Shown here: piece after piece, positions 23,096-45,240 of the stretch
Layout of the letters: the number at the start of each line of letters is the position of its first letter
Position numbering within the stretch: position 1 is the stretch's first letter
Origin: Zygnema circumcarinatum
Lineage: Eukaryota > Streptophyta > Zygnematophyceae > Zygnematales > Zygnemataceae
Direction of reading: 5' to 3'
Assembly (NCBI GenBank): GCA_037447605.1
Contig: CM074806.1
Span: 2,709,400-2,773,399 of the forward strand
Length of the DNA stretch: 64,000 nt
Notes under the pieces: generated by a model
Databases searched by the model: none
What the model was told of the DNA's origin: nothing
What the model saw: the letters and a program-made list of their open reading frames with translations, nothing else
Translations under genes and position numbers: made by a program

Positions 23096-23309
23096 GGTCA
23101 ACGAATGATAATCGGCGGCCTTAGGCGGTGTTCCCGAGTGCGCCTTGCTGGATAGTGTGCCGTTCCGTGGACCGCCAACGCATGGCGCCGCCTTCTCTCA
23201 ATCTCCGTTGGCAGCTCCTGGATTCCGTTGATCCGTGACACGGAAGAGGCATATGTCAAGTACAATTGAACTGACGCAAATCCGTCGAACGCAGCTCCGT
23301 TACGCTACA
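23096..23309 (-). repeat. 5' LTR of element B, first ~215 bp only
   Basis: The reverse complement starts TGTAGCGTAACGGAGCTGCG and matches 8117-8335, ending at the N gap. The right edge (GCTACA at 23304-23309) is the outer boundary of the retrotransposon nest. Confidence 0.75.
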
Positions 23310-24743
23310 AACGCCAACGTCAAAAAGACCTAATTTTGGTATGGTACGACCGTACGACCATATGAGTACGGTCGTACGGTCGTTAATTGTTCAAAACGAG
23401 TGGGTATAATATATGTAATAAAGTGTTTTACTTTGTACTATATTACTAGTTTTAAACCCGTTGTAAAGTATATAATGTAATCGGACTTTATAACGCGGGC
23501 CATCCCTACGTACAGTACAGTAAATCGTTGGCCGTACGAATGTACGGCCTCGGTTCGACGCGTCTGACGTCACATGCCGCCCCTCGGAGGCTCGGCCAGT
23601 CGGCCCTCCCCCAAGAGCGCGTGCCGCCAGTTTAGCGGTTTCTAACTTCCGTGCGTAGGTGTGACGTGCGGTTTCCAATTGCTGGACTCTGGAATCTGGA
23701 ATTTTTGATAGGCCTGTACGAACATGATGATAAGGTGTACGGTATGGTACGGCTGACTGGAAGCAACTTCCAACGGCCCGCCTGAATCGCAGTTCGGTCC
23801 TCGTTGAACAAACAACGCTATTTTATCTGCATGGAACTTCTGTGCGGGCGGTGTGTTGTTTGAACGACACCAGCACGCACGGAGCGCGGGGGCGGAGGTG
23901 GCCGTTGGCAGGCCCCGGGCAGCCCGGCCGCGTTTGAACGCGCGCTCGCCCGCCTGCCCGACTGCTCGCCTGCTCGCCCTCTACCTCTCCCTCTCCCTCT
24001 TCCTCGGCCTGCGCGCCGCTGCTTCATCCCCTGCACTGACTGCTCTCTACATGTGCCTGCTACTGCTGCATAGCTACGCTGCTGCTGCTGCTGCTGCTGC
24101 TGCTCTAGAGGGCATTAATTTTCATCGAAGGCTGGAAGGGTCAGCAAGGATCACTCAAGACTTTTCTGCTGTCAGCCAAAAAAAAAATGAAAAATGTCAC
24201 TGTCGACTGTTAGGGTATTTTTTAATGCAGAATTTGGTATTGGATCTTTCCATTTTGAAGGAATATGTATCTAGTGCTTCACTTGTGTTTCCAGCTAGTC
24301 CGGGGATAAAGCCATTTTTTCCACAAGCGGTTCGTTTACATTTTGTGGAGAGCTGAAGGAAAGCGCTGCTCTTTTCTTCATCCGTACCTAACCAGTATGA
24401 TGCAGAACTGCCCCTGCAACTTTCCGCTCCCTTGATTACCTCTACTCATGCTTGAGGTTACGAAACACGGTCCGATTCGTTGAATGCGATCGTATATCTT
24501 TAACTTTACGAGAAAAAACTCAATTGTGGATATCACGGTACTTGACTGCTCACATTTCCATCGGCGGAAGTTACTTGGAACAAGATAGGCGCTCTCCTCA
24601 GCTTGACTTTCCCCCTTCTGTCTTCCTATACAGTGACTTCTCTATAACTTGCAATTGGATGGGGGTGGCGGGGCCTACAATGCAGCAAAATCTTAATGAT
24701 CTAGGGTGACAGACCAGTTTATTTGCCTAGTCCTTGGGGCGCT
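23310..24743. promoter_or_regulatory. 5' flank of the TIO kinase gene with CGTACG clusters and a (GCT)n tract
   Basis: Contains dense GTACGG/CGTACG/CCGTAC words at 23338-23390, 23510-23560 and 23715-23755. An imperfect hairpin of GGTACGACCGTACGACC with its inverted partner lies around 23340-23388. A GCT trinucleotide run lies near 24075-24104. A 167-codon open frame at 23853-24356 has no family resemblance and is probably leader sequence. The 5' UTR may contain an intron, which I cannot define. Confidence 0.4.
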
Positions 24744-35343
<10,600 letters not shown>

Positions 35344-36061
35344 GTTCCTCAACAAGCGCTCCACTTTCGTTGTGGGTTAGGTTACTTTCATTCTCGCTCG
35401 GTTCCTTTGACAGTTCACGGTCGCCGAAAACGGCACCTGTGCGCGTAGAGCTGAGCATTAACTCGATTAACACTCTCACCCACCTTCAGCGAGGGACCTT
35501 CACGGTTATGCTTGGTTTGACCGTTCACCCTTGTAGGGTTGTGTCATTCGAGTTGTTACCCTTTACCCGTTACCCTTTATTTATGTCTTCCCTTAGACCT
35601 TTCGAGGTTTTCATGGTTCTTTCTTTGGGCTCAATTCAATTCTCTTTGTTTTTAGGCCTTGTTTCGTCTGCCCATTTTTGGAAGGCCGTTGCTGTCTTGT
35701 AATGTGATGGCGTTCCATCACAAGTCATCTATAATAATAGACTGCATTACTGAGACGATGATGTCCTGCATGACCATACCATATGCAGATGCAGATGCGT
35801 GACTGTGCATATTCCAGGAGGAAGGGTCATACGCACATCGTGCACAACATCAATCTGCAGTTGCTACATTGTCGGGTTGAAATTTGTTCGATCAATGTCT
35901 TGTATTGCAAGGTGTTTCTCATCAACAAATCTTTTCCAGCTTTCCTGGCAGCGAGAGCCTTCGCAATCTTGCATTGCTGATATCTCCAGAGCCATGTGTG
36001 CTCTCGGCATTGAAGAAGTCGGCCCTATTTCGCCATCCTCAGCCCCCCCCGGCCCAGCAGC
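35344..36061. other. Intergenic, TIO 3' flank
   Basis: Follows the TIO stop and is T-rich for 400 bp, as expected for a 3' UTR. Contained open frames show no family motif. Nothing else recognised. Confidence 0.5.
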
Positions 36062-36362
36062 AGTGTTGGAGGCACGCCCCCACGCCCCCGACCCGTGCCC
36101 CGGGGCACGTGCCCCACTTCGTCACGTCACGTGACGACGAAGGCTATCAGAGCTGTGACTCGACGTGAAGTGACTTCAACCTCCAATTTTCTCCTGCGAG
36201 AATGCAACTGCGGCCATACTCCTCGCAAACGTAAGCCGTACTGTACGGCACGCTGGCGTGGCAGGGGCACGGAGGGGCACGGTTTGTTATCGTGGCCGTT
36301 TCCCGGCCAGTCGTGCCCCGGCAAGGAGGGGCACGTGCCCCACACGCCGCGCCTCCAACACT
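36062..36362. mobile_element. Possible MITE with 12-bp perfect terminal inverted repeats
   Basis: The left end AGTGTTGGAGGC at 36062 is matched by GCCTCCAACACT ending at 36362. Both arms continue with related GC-rich motifs (GGGGCACGTGCCCC near each end). The interior holds the near-palindrome CGTCACGTGACGACG. No clear target-site duplication was found, so it could also be an ancient inverted repeat. It lies about 680 bp upstream of the starch synthase start codon. Confidence 0.45.
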
Positions 36363-36693
36363 CCCCGGCTGCCTCCCTCCCTCCTTCCCTCCCTCCCTCC
36401 CCCTCCCTCACTCTCACTCCCACCTTCCCTCCCTCCCTCTTTATCCCTCCCTCCTTCCCTCCCTCCTTCCCTCCCTCCCTTTTTATCCCTCCCTCCTTCC
36501 CTCCCTCCCTTTTTATCCCTCCCTCCTTCCCTCCCTCCCTTTTTATCCCTCCCTCCTTCTCTCCCTCCTTCCCTCCCTCCCTCTTTATCCCTCCCTCCTT
36601 CCCTCCCTTTCCCTCCCTCCCTCTCTCCCTCCCTCTCCCTCGCTCCCTCTCTCCCTCTCTCCCTCCCTCTCCCTCCCTCTCCCTCCCTCGGCC
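36363..36693. repeat. Long pyrimidine-only tract with 32-bp minisatellite
   Basis: About 330 bp of almost pure C/T on the plus strand. Within 36420-36600 a unit of CCCTCCCTTTTTATCCCTCC type recurs every 32 bp or so. The rest is CCCT/CTCC microsatellite. The strong strand asymmetry creates long spurious open frames on both strands. Confidence 0.85.
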
Positions 36694-37038
36694 TCGCTAT
36701 CATCCCAAATTTCAAAAACGCTTCGCGGGCTCCTCTCCGTACCGTACCAACGCCCCGTCAAAGAAATCAGGTGTACGGACACACCATGTCCAACAGCGCC
36801 GTACGAACCGCGTACGGTCAGAACATACGGAGCGGGGGGATCGGCGGGGCCCTCCCGTTGGTTCGGGGCGATTCTTTGCACGTGCGAGGGGAAGCCCCAC
36901 GCTGCCACGCGTCAGCGCCAGGGGCGCCCTCGCGGCCGCGCCCCTCCCCGCCAGTGCCGCCATAGATAGACAGCGCCCCGCCCGCCTACCCGCCCGCCTG
37001 CGGGGTCGTGTCCTCTCTGCCGCTCTCCGCGGTAGGCC
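36694..37038 (+). promoter_or_regulatory. 5' flank of starch synthase III with CGTACG/GTACGG cluster
   Basis: Words GTACCGTACC, GTACGGACAC, CCGTACGAACC, CGTACGGTC and TACGGAGCG occur within 36738-36835, 200-300 bp before the start codon. This is the same word set as upstream of the hexosaminidase, TIO and GT92 genes. The sequence then turns GC-rich up to the ATG. Promoter function is inferred from position. Confidence 0.4.
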
Positions 37039-40000
37039 ATGGCGAGCAGCTCGCTGCATTTGCAGACTTCTCTCTTGCCACGGAGCGCTTTCCTCGCGCC
37101 ACTCCGAGAGGGCGTCAACGGTGCAAGACTGATTTCCGGAGGAGATGCCGTGGGAGTAAAGGTGTGCTAGTGCTTCTTTTGTTCTGATGCTCGTCGCTCT
37201 TCCTCTCCTTTCTGTACTCTCTATCTGCTCCTTCCGTTCGCTTGCTGTTGAACGGTGAATGACTTGCTCGTTTTCTGCTGGTGGGTTGTTTTCTAGGGTT
37301 CTGCTGCCCCCGCTTCTCTCAACTTTCACTCGCAGAATTGGAAAGGTTTTGTTTCCCATCTCCCCCCCCCCACCCACCCCAACCCCCCCTCGCTCTCACC
37401 AAGGTTCTGTCCCCGTGGAATATCCATTTCCTTACTGTTCTAGGGTTTTGGCATTGTGAGGAAAAATTTAGATCCATGGAGTTCCTTGCGCAGCAGCCTA
37501 ACAAGTGGCATTGCCGGGCTCACAGGACGGAGACGAGCGGAGCGTAGAGACTTGCGACCATGCGCCATCAAGAAGGGCTTCGGGTTTGGTGATATTTCCC
37601 GCTCCAAAGCGAAGGTCACTGACGTCGAGGAGCCTAAGCCAGCAGAGCCGCCGGCTCCTTCAGCCAGCAGCCCTGTCAGTGAAGTTAGCGGCAAGGAGGG
37701 TAGCAATGGAGTGTCTACTGAAGCTGCTGCTCTGGCGACGACACCAGCCGCTAACAAGAAATCACAAGTTGAAGCTCCAGCAGGGCCGACTGCAGCTAGC
37801 AAAGTTGCTGAGACTACAGTTAAAACAACGTCAGCGGTGGCGACGACTCAACAAGGCAGTGCAGCACCACCAAAAATATCTCCAGATGCACATAGGGAGT
37901 CAGAAGTTCTTGCAGCTGAGCAGCTCTTGGCGGCTGAACGAGCTGCACGCGTGGAAGCCGAGCGATTGCTCGCTGAGAAAGAGCAGCAAGCTCGCGAGCT
38001 TGAAGCTTTGAAGAAAAGGGAGGCTCAGTTGCGTGCGGAGGTGGAGAAGCGTGAACGTAAGTTGTTGGAGCTTGAGGCGGAGCGGAGGGCAGCACGCTTG
38101 GAGAAGCTGCAGACCCAGCATGAGTACAGCAATAGCAAAGCTTTTTCGTTTCCTGAGGTTCCTCAGGCTGGCAACGACATAGAAATATATTTTCGCAAGT
38201 CTCTATCGGTTCTGAAAGACAAGGCGACTGTGTCGATCATGGGAGCATTCAACAATTGGCAGTGGAAGCCATTCAAGGCAGAGTTGCAGCCAAGCAGGCT
38301 GGGAAACGACTGGTGGGCATGTACTCTGCAGATCCCTTCGGAAGCATTCCTTATCAACTTTGTGTTTCATAGCGAAGACAACGTCTTCGAGAATAACTCA
38401 CAAAATGACTTTTTCTTGCAAGTGAAAGGAGGCATGGATGCGGCCGACTTTGATGCCATGCTGGCTGAGGAGAAGAGGAAAGAAGCTCAGAGATTGGCAG
38501 AAATTGAGGCGGAGAGGGAACGTATTGCCGCAGAGGAGCGCAGGCAGGCAGAGATTAGGGCACAGCAGGAGTCTGACAGGCTGCAGGCAAAGCAGGAGGC
38601 ACAAAATCAAAGAAATGCGGCTGCAGCGACCTACAGTCGGGCTGTTTGCACTCTGGAGGGAGTGTGGTACACAGTGCCAGGAGAACTGGAGCCTGGCATG
38701 ACTGCAAAACTATACTACAACCGCTCATGGCGCCCCTTGTGGAATACTGAGCAGGTTTGGATTCACGCAGGGCACAACAATTGGCAGAGTGGCGTGGACA
38801 ATGTTGTACAGCTGAAACCCGACAATCTTGAAGGTGGCGACTGGTGGTGCGCTGAAGGTGAGCCAGCGGTTGGCAGTCTGCCTCCCACGAGGAAGTAGCA
38901 ATGGCTGCTAAAGTATCTTACCTCAGGCCATAATGTAATGTAGACCCTGTTCATTAGGCCAATGGCTTGGCGCGGTGTTTCTCTATTGACTGACCCACCG
39001 ATTTGGTGTCCCAACTTTTTCTTTTCCGGGTAACAGTGACGGTTCCCGAAGATGCATATTTGCTCAACTGGGTGTTTGCGGATGGCCAAATCGGCGAGGG
39101 ACGGCAATATGACAACAACGGCGAACAAGACTTTGCCGCGGTGGTAGGAGGACCGGAGCGGGAAGTTGCCTTCTTTGAAGCGTTGGAGGCCAAGATTCGT
39201 GCAGAGCTTGAAGAAACGAGACTGCAGAAAGAGGCGGCAGCTGCCATCCTTGTAAGTAGCATATCCTGATCATGTTTTATTGCCGTGTGTTGGTCAGTAT
39301 AGATTGAAAAAAGGGTGCTGAACGGAGCCATGTACCTTGTCAGCTTCTCTTCGGCATAACATGCTGACGAGAATTGAATAGCATTCCGATGCCCTGGACT
39401 ATCCTTGAATAACTGTCCCCCACTGTTGTCTACGAAAGGAAATTGTACCTAGGTCTCTTTATGCTGAGACGACGTCTCGAAGTCTGTGAGGTGCATACTG
39501 AGCATTTTTTTGCAGTGACGCATGGGTAGGTTTTGGTAGCTATCTTCAGAAATGCTCATCTGTTCATTGTTAAGTTGACATAGCAGGTGTATAGAAGGTA
39601 AGCATTTAGTTTGATGGCATACTTTGAACTGTTGAACAGGATTTGATGCTTATTCTCTACTTTCAGCAGCTGCCACCTAACGGAAAGCCTGATTATGCAT
39701 AGGATAAAGACTACTAGGTGATGCACACGGGTGGGATTGAGGCAAAGTTCGTAGTTGGTGAATATACTCCGAAATGATGACTTCTTTAATCTTCAATGTT
39801 TTTTATGCCCCACTAACTATTTTGGTGTTGTTTGTGCCATTTGGTTTTACGAGTAACAGGAAGAACGTCGTGTAAAGGCTAAAAAAGCAATGCGTGACCA
39901 GACAATGTTGTCATTCCTGAAATCTCAGGAGCATATTTTGTACACAGAGCCTACAGAGGTCAGGGTAGGTGAGCCAGTGAAGGTGTTCTATAATCCCAGC

Positions 40001-43000
40001 AATACAGTCCTCAATGGCCGCTCGGAAGTATGGATTCGTGGCTCCTTCAATCGCTGGGCGCACCGAAATGGCTGCTTTCTGCCGCAACGGATGCAACCAT
40101 CGGCTTCTTCCACACATTTGCAAGCTACAAGTAATGTTCAATGCCACCTGGTGACATAGTCTGTTGATCATGTGCATGTTATTATCGCTTCCACTGTTCA
40201 TATATATGCTTAATGCGTGCGATAAGTTTTGAGGAGAGCAGAGGAGGGGGCTCCTACCCTTCAGATGTTTGCTCTGATGCTCAGGATGGTTGAGCATCCT
40301 CGTTGACCGTTTCTGAAAGTAGGAAACGGGAGGGATGTACTCGATTTAGCTAGTCTTTTGTTGTTGCTCATCACAAGTTTGTAAAGGTCTCATATGGGAG
40401 GGCTGTGGGGTACGGTGCAGTTGACGTACCGCTTGATGCTTACTGCATGGACTTCGTGTTCTCTGACAATGGCGACGGAGAAGGTGGCACATATGACAAC
40501 AAGGGCGGCCTTGACTATCATGTCCCGGTGGTTGGGGGCACTGTCCAGGCACCTCCCTTGCAGGTGGTACATATTGCGTTGGAAATGGCGCCCATAGCAA
40601 AGGTGCAGTATCCTTCCCCCTCTCTTTTCTCTTGCTCGCTCAGCCACTTTGCTCTTGGCTTTAATCCGGCTCTTCTCTCGTTTGGCTCGTGGCTTTCCTG
40701 CATTAAGCGTTGTCGTGACGGTACTGAATTTTCACTATCACAAAAGGGCGCGTGCAGCAATAAAGCTTAGGGTTGATTGAGATGCAGGTTGGAGGCCTTG
40801 GTGACGTGGTTACAAGCCTGTCGCGTGCAGTCCTGGAGGTTGGCCACCAGGTGGAAGTGGTGCTGCCCAAATACGACTGCTTAAACTACGGTCTGGTGAG
40901 CACTGAGATACCGCTATTGTACAAAGATTGCCGTAAAGGTCAAGCCAAACAGAGACCTTTGGGAGTGAAGGGGAATGGCTTGCATCTATACAAAGCAGCA
41001 ATAAGCTGCTTATCTGACTTCGCCATTTTCCATTTGCTTTATCTGCAGTTGCTAATTGTGAACTTTATGTGTCATTCGTTCCATTTTTGTAGGTCGATAA
41101 CTTAGAGGAGGGCTTAGCCTTTCACTTTGGAGGCACACGGGTTCGCGTATGGCATGGCATTGTGGAGGGTGTGCCTGTCAGCTTCCTCGAGCCGGAGAGC
41201 GGGTGCGACATCCCTATTCCCACTTCTTGTGGGTGATTTGCTGACAACCTCTGCTGAAGCAGTTGGCTCAGCTATCGATCTGTGTATTGGGGATGGCCGC
41301 AGGATCTTTTGGGTAGGCTGCATCTATGGGCGAAAAGATGACGAATCTCGCTTCGGCTTTTTCTGCCATGCAGCATTGGAGTTCCTCCTCCAATCAGGAC
41401 GTCGGCCTGTAAGCCTCTGTTCTTGACTTAACAGTTATCTCAAGTACTGTAATGTCTAGCAGCCGAGGTACAGCTGTGGCCAAGTAAAAGCAATATGATC
41501 ACTTAGTACAAAATCACTGACATCATCTGCAGCAATGCTAGAGCTCCCTGGGAAATGATTTAGCAGACCTACTTTTTTTCGAAGTGCAAGAGAAGGTATA
41601 AATGATCAAACCAAATTGAAACCATTTTCTCGACGAGAGGTTAAAAATGACACATAAATGAAGGTTGCAGGGAACTGCCTCTAGATGCTGGAGTCATTTA
41701 TCTGTTACACCCTCCTTGTCCCCTTGTTAATCCTCGATATTGTCCGCATCATCAGTCTCTTGAATCCCTTTTATACAGCTTATGAATCCTTAGATCCCCG
41801 AAACCTGTATGGCCATAAGCATGGTGGTATGGCATCAAACTGCTTGACTCAGTGCAGAAGTTTGAAGGAGCAGTTGTGGCGTCATTCCTCATCATATGGG
41901 GGTGGAGGGGTCGGTGACAGGACATTATCCACTGCCACGATTGGTCATCTGCGCCGGCTGTCTGGATATTTTCTGAGCAATACCGGCAGTACGGTCTGGC
42001 AAATGCTCGCAGTGTATTCACCATTCACAATTTGGAGTTTGGGCAGGCCTCCATCGGGAGGGCCATGGCTGCTTGTGACAAAGCTACCACGGTGAGTGAT
42101 GCAGGAGGTGCTTAAATGTTCCTTCTTTCACAATTCGTCTTCGTCATACTACCGATCACCCTTCTTTTGCAAGGATTGACTAGCAAAGTTTCGTCTGAGC
42201 AAGTGCAGGTATCTCCAACCTATGCTCATGAGGTAGCTGGCCATGGAGCCATCTCGCCACATTTGGGGAAGTTCTATGGCATTCTGAACGGCATCGACCC
42301 TGACATCTGGGACCCCCTAGGCGATCCCTTCATTCCGGTAATGATGAGTAGTGTGCTTAAACTAATATCTGTTACTGATGCTAGCAGCGAAGAGTCAACT
42401 TCAACCACTTGCCACGCTGACCCTTCCAAGCATTGTTTTGTCTTGCAGTTGCGATTTGAAGCTGATGATGTCGTGGAAGGGAAACGAGCAGCGAAAGAAG
42501 AGCTGCAAAACAGACTCGGGCTATGCAGGGAAGATCGGCCACTTCTTGGAATTGTGACGCGGCTGACGGCGCAGAAGGGCATCCATCTCATCAAAGCCGC
42601 AATTTGGCGCATACTTGAGCGGGGTGGCCAGGTGCGCTCTTCCTCTTCCTGCATCCGCCACTTTCCCCCTTTCCTTGCCTTCCTTGCCAGGTTGTGGAAA
42701 CCTGAAACAAGCCTCTGTATTCGCAGTAAGCTGTGTGTGAGTTTAACGATGGTCAAGTGTTTCTGCACTCGTGGCAGGTGGTGCTATTGGGTTCGGCCCC
42801 TGATAGCCGTGTGCAAGCTGACTTCCAGAACATGGCAGCACAGCTCAGCAGGACACATGGAGACCGTGCTCGCCTATGGCTGTCGTATGATGAACCGCTG
42901 TCACATCTTGTACTTGCACTGCCCCCACACTCTTTCAGTCTGAGTGTCTGAACACTGTCTTTCTGCTGATTCTATTCAGTTCTATTTGTATTTATGTGAA

Positions 43001-43738
43001 TGTGTCAATCAAAATCATTCATTGGCATGTGGGTTTCTTGCTGGAACGAGAGTGATAGAGAGCTTTAATAGACGGAGATGCTGAAGTTTACAGGGGAGGA
43101 GGGTGCCCTCAGATCTATGCCGGAGCGGACATGATTTTAGTACCATCCATATTTGAGCCATGTGGGCTGACACAGATGATAGCCATGCGCTATGGAGCCA
43201 TTCCGGTGGTCAGAAAGACGGGAGGTGAGGTTCAGGCGGCAGAGATTATTTGGACCATTGCTTGGAAACCTGTTCATTAGTCTGCAACTGCTAGTGATAT
43301 ATATCCGTTCATTGGAATGGCAGCCTGACAATGTTCTGTATGAACAATGCATGCAGGGTTGAATGATACGGTGTTCGATGTAGACAATGACAAAGACCGT
43401 GCACAGGCATCGGGAATGGAAGTGAATGGATTCAATTTTGAAGGAGCTGATGCGGCAGGCTTAGACTACGCTCTCAACAGGTAGGCCGGAAAACGAGGGG
43501 ATTTTGGATGGTATTGGTGAGGTGCAGAAGCAAGTAGGTGCTGTTATGTTAGGTCGAAGTTGTTAGGTGATGCAGCTGCCAACATCCATGGGGTTGCCCT
43601 CTGTGCAGGGCTATTAGTGCGTGGTATGAAGGTCGGGAGTGGTGGAACGGTTTGGCTGCACGGGTCATGAGGCAGGACTGGTCATGGAACAGGCCGGCAC
43701 TCGACTACATCGAACTATACTATGGGGCGCGCAAGTAG
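37039..43738 (+). CDS. SS3: Starch synthase III, chloroplastic, 15 exons, complete
   Basis: ADP-glucose:alpha-1,4-glucan glucosyltransferase (GT5) elongating amylopectin chains in the plastid. Exons: 37039-37161, 37444-38857, 39037-39251, 39860-40130, 40421-40602, 40788-40895, 41093-41202, 41303-41408, 41921-42091, 42209-42337, 42449-42631, 42778-42909, 43113-43224, 43357-43480, 43609-43738; 1169 aa. The N-terminus ([20 protein letters not shown]) looks like a transit peptide. An Ala/Glu/Arg-rich coiled-coil segment (about 170-270) precedes three CBM53 starch-binding modules at about 285-374 ([13 protein letters not shown]), 440-550 ([10 protein letters not shown]) and 610-720 ([13 protein letters not shown]). 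The catalytic domain starts at about 722 ([17 protein letters not shown], the ADP-glucose-binding KVGGL). It continues with [37 protein letters not shown] and [17 protein letters not shown]. The C-terminus [17 protein letters not shown] is conserved. No defect seen. Confidence 0.94.
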
Positions 43739-44627
43739 AGGTTTTATTTTCAAAGGTGTTGTTATACTGGAGCTGGAGAGCTGAGGAGTGCCTGTGATAT
43801 TTTGCCTGCCTTCCGTTTTTTGGCAGTGCTGCTAAATGGCTGCTCCGCAACATTCGCAGCAGAAGTGGTCATGTGATCTGGCGATCACACCCGAGAGGCA
43901 GTCATCGACCGGTCTTACTGTGTACATGAAGGGTTTCCGCAGTTGAAGGTGGGCACTGTGCAGGTCCAGGGAGCAGCAGAAGTCGGTGAAGGAGCGGATT
44001 TTGGCATTGCATGGCAAATAAGCGGCAGCAAGCTGCACTGCTCTCTAGGGCCTAAGGTCGTAATATGTGGAAGTCCTCCAGAAAACCTGGACAGGTTTTT
44101 TATTGTTAGTTCGCAAGTGGCTGTGCGCCTTCCCTTGGGGGAAAGTGAAAGCTAGCAGGCGGTCTTCCGCTGTTGAGGGATTCGCCTTCAAGCTTTTTGG
44201 AAAGTTGTATGGGAAGGCGAAGCCTAGGGTCATTTAGCCACCATTTATCTGTTTGTCAGTTGTGTATGCTTAGGCTTTATAGGAAAAAAGAAGTTAGCTC
44301 TCGGTGTTTTAAGTCTTCTCGCTGACGAATGACTACCACGCAAATGGTTCACACGGAATCAGTAGAGTTTGTTTGTCTTTTGGAAAAGGGTGGATGTGCA
44401 CTGTGCCGAGAATTGCGTCTGCGAGGCCTTTCGAATCCGATGTTGTACTGGTGCACATTCAATTTGAAAGTAACCGACATCTATAAGGTTGCAACCAGCG
44501 AACTGGGGCTTGGCACTCATTACACGCCATAACTGACCCTCGCCAACAGCATCCAACTCACTTAAATTTCTGTTCCTACTTCGCTGAAAGGATCATCACT
44601 TTCTCCGCTTTGTACTATAAAACCTCA
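43739..44627. other. Starch synthase 3' flank
   Basis: Directly follows the SS3 stop; presumably the 3' UTR and spacer. Short frames have no motif. A perfect 8-bp target-site duplication of the next element begins at its end (44628). Confidence 0.5.
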
Positions 44628-44635
44628 AAGACTTG

Positions 44636-45232
44636 CACAGTTCGGACCAGTGGATCGGCAACCATTGGACAACCATTGGATGGCAATGGTTGGACGTCTA
44701 CTGGTCGGCAACCAGTCGAATGGTTGTTTCGATCCGGCGGCACTGGTTGGCAACCAGTCGACTGGTTGTGAACCAGTGGCATCCACTGGTTGGCAACCAG
44801 TCGAATGGTTGTTTCGATCCGGCAGCACTGGTTGGCAACCAGTCGAATGGTTATATCCATTAAATCAAATGGTTGGCAACCATTGGATCACTGGTTCCGA
44901 ACCAGTCGAATGGTTGTTTCAGTCCTGCGCCACTGGTTCGCAACCAGTCGACTGGTTTGGAACCAGTGGATGCCACTGGTTGGCAACCAGTCGAATGGTT
45001 GTTTCGGTCCGCAACCACTGGTTGGCAACCAGTCGAATGGTTGTTTCGGTCCGCAACCACTGGTTGGCAACCAGTCGACTGGTTTGGAACCAGTGGATGC
45101 CACTGGTTGGCAACCAGTCGAATGGTTGTTTCGATCCGCAACCACTGGTTGGCAACCAGTCGAATGGTTGTTTCGGTCCGCAACCACTGGTTGCCAACCA
45201 GTCTACTGGTTTGTCTAATGGTCCGATCTGTG
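44636..45232. mobile_element. hAT-like foldback/MITE element, copy 1 (597 bp), 8-bp TSD
   Basis: Terminal inverted repeats CACAGTTCGGACCA (left) and the inverse of CACAGATCGGACCA (right) are flanked by the identical 8-bp direct repeat AAGACTTG (44628-44635 and 45233-45240). An 8-bp duplication is the hAT superfamily hallmark. The interior contains no transposase. It is an array of nested palindromes, including AACCAGTCGACTGGTT, GGTTGGCAACC and CCACTGGTTGGCAACCAG, in units of about 42 bp. Because the unit length is a multiple of three, several frames stay open on both strands without coding meaning. Copy 2 is at 54586-55288 in the opposite orientation. Confidence 0.85.
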
Positions 45233-45240
45233 AAGACTTG

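Larger units (their letters stand above)
17776..23309 (-). mobile_element. Ty3/gypsy-type LTR retrotransposon B, inverted relative to A, decayed, gag mostly missing
   Basis: Read on the minus strand it starts at 23309 with TGTAGCGTAACGGAGC, the LTR start also seen in A. After a gap at 23086-23095 come the gag end, gag-pol linker, protease, RT/RNase H and integrase remnants in normal order, then a second LTR start at 18614. Pol segments are clearly related to those of A but carry many small indels and substitutions. Elements A and B thus lie tail to tail. Confidence 0.8.

Noticed and set aside
23853-24356. 167-codon plus frame with a hydrophobic segment and an Ala run
   Set aside because: The Ala run is a GCT microsatellite, there is no family motif, and it lies in the 5' flank of TIO.
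36095-37132. Long Pro/Ser and Arg/Gly open frames on both strands
   Set aside because: They are produced by the pyrimidine tract and overlap the SS3 promoter and start; no conservation.
40387-40420. Extension of SS3 exon 5 to an acceptor at 40386 ([11 protein letters not shown])
   Set aside because: It is out of phase with exon 4. The acceptor at 40420 gives [14 protein letters not shown], which fits the family.
44636-45232. Regularly spaced repeats resembling a CRISPR array
   Set aside because: The host is eukaryotic, there are no unique spacers, the units are contiguous palindromes, and the element has TIRs with an 8-bp target duplication.
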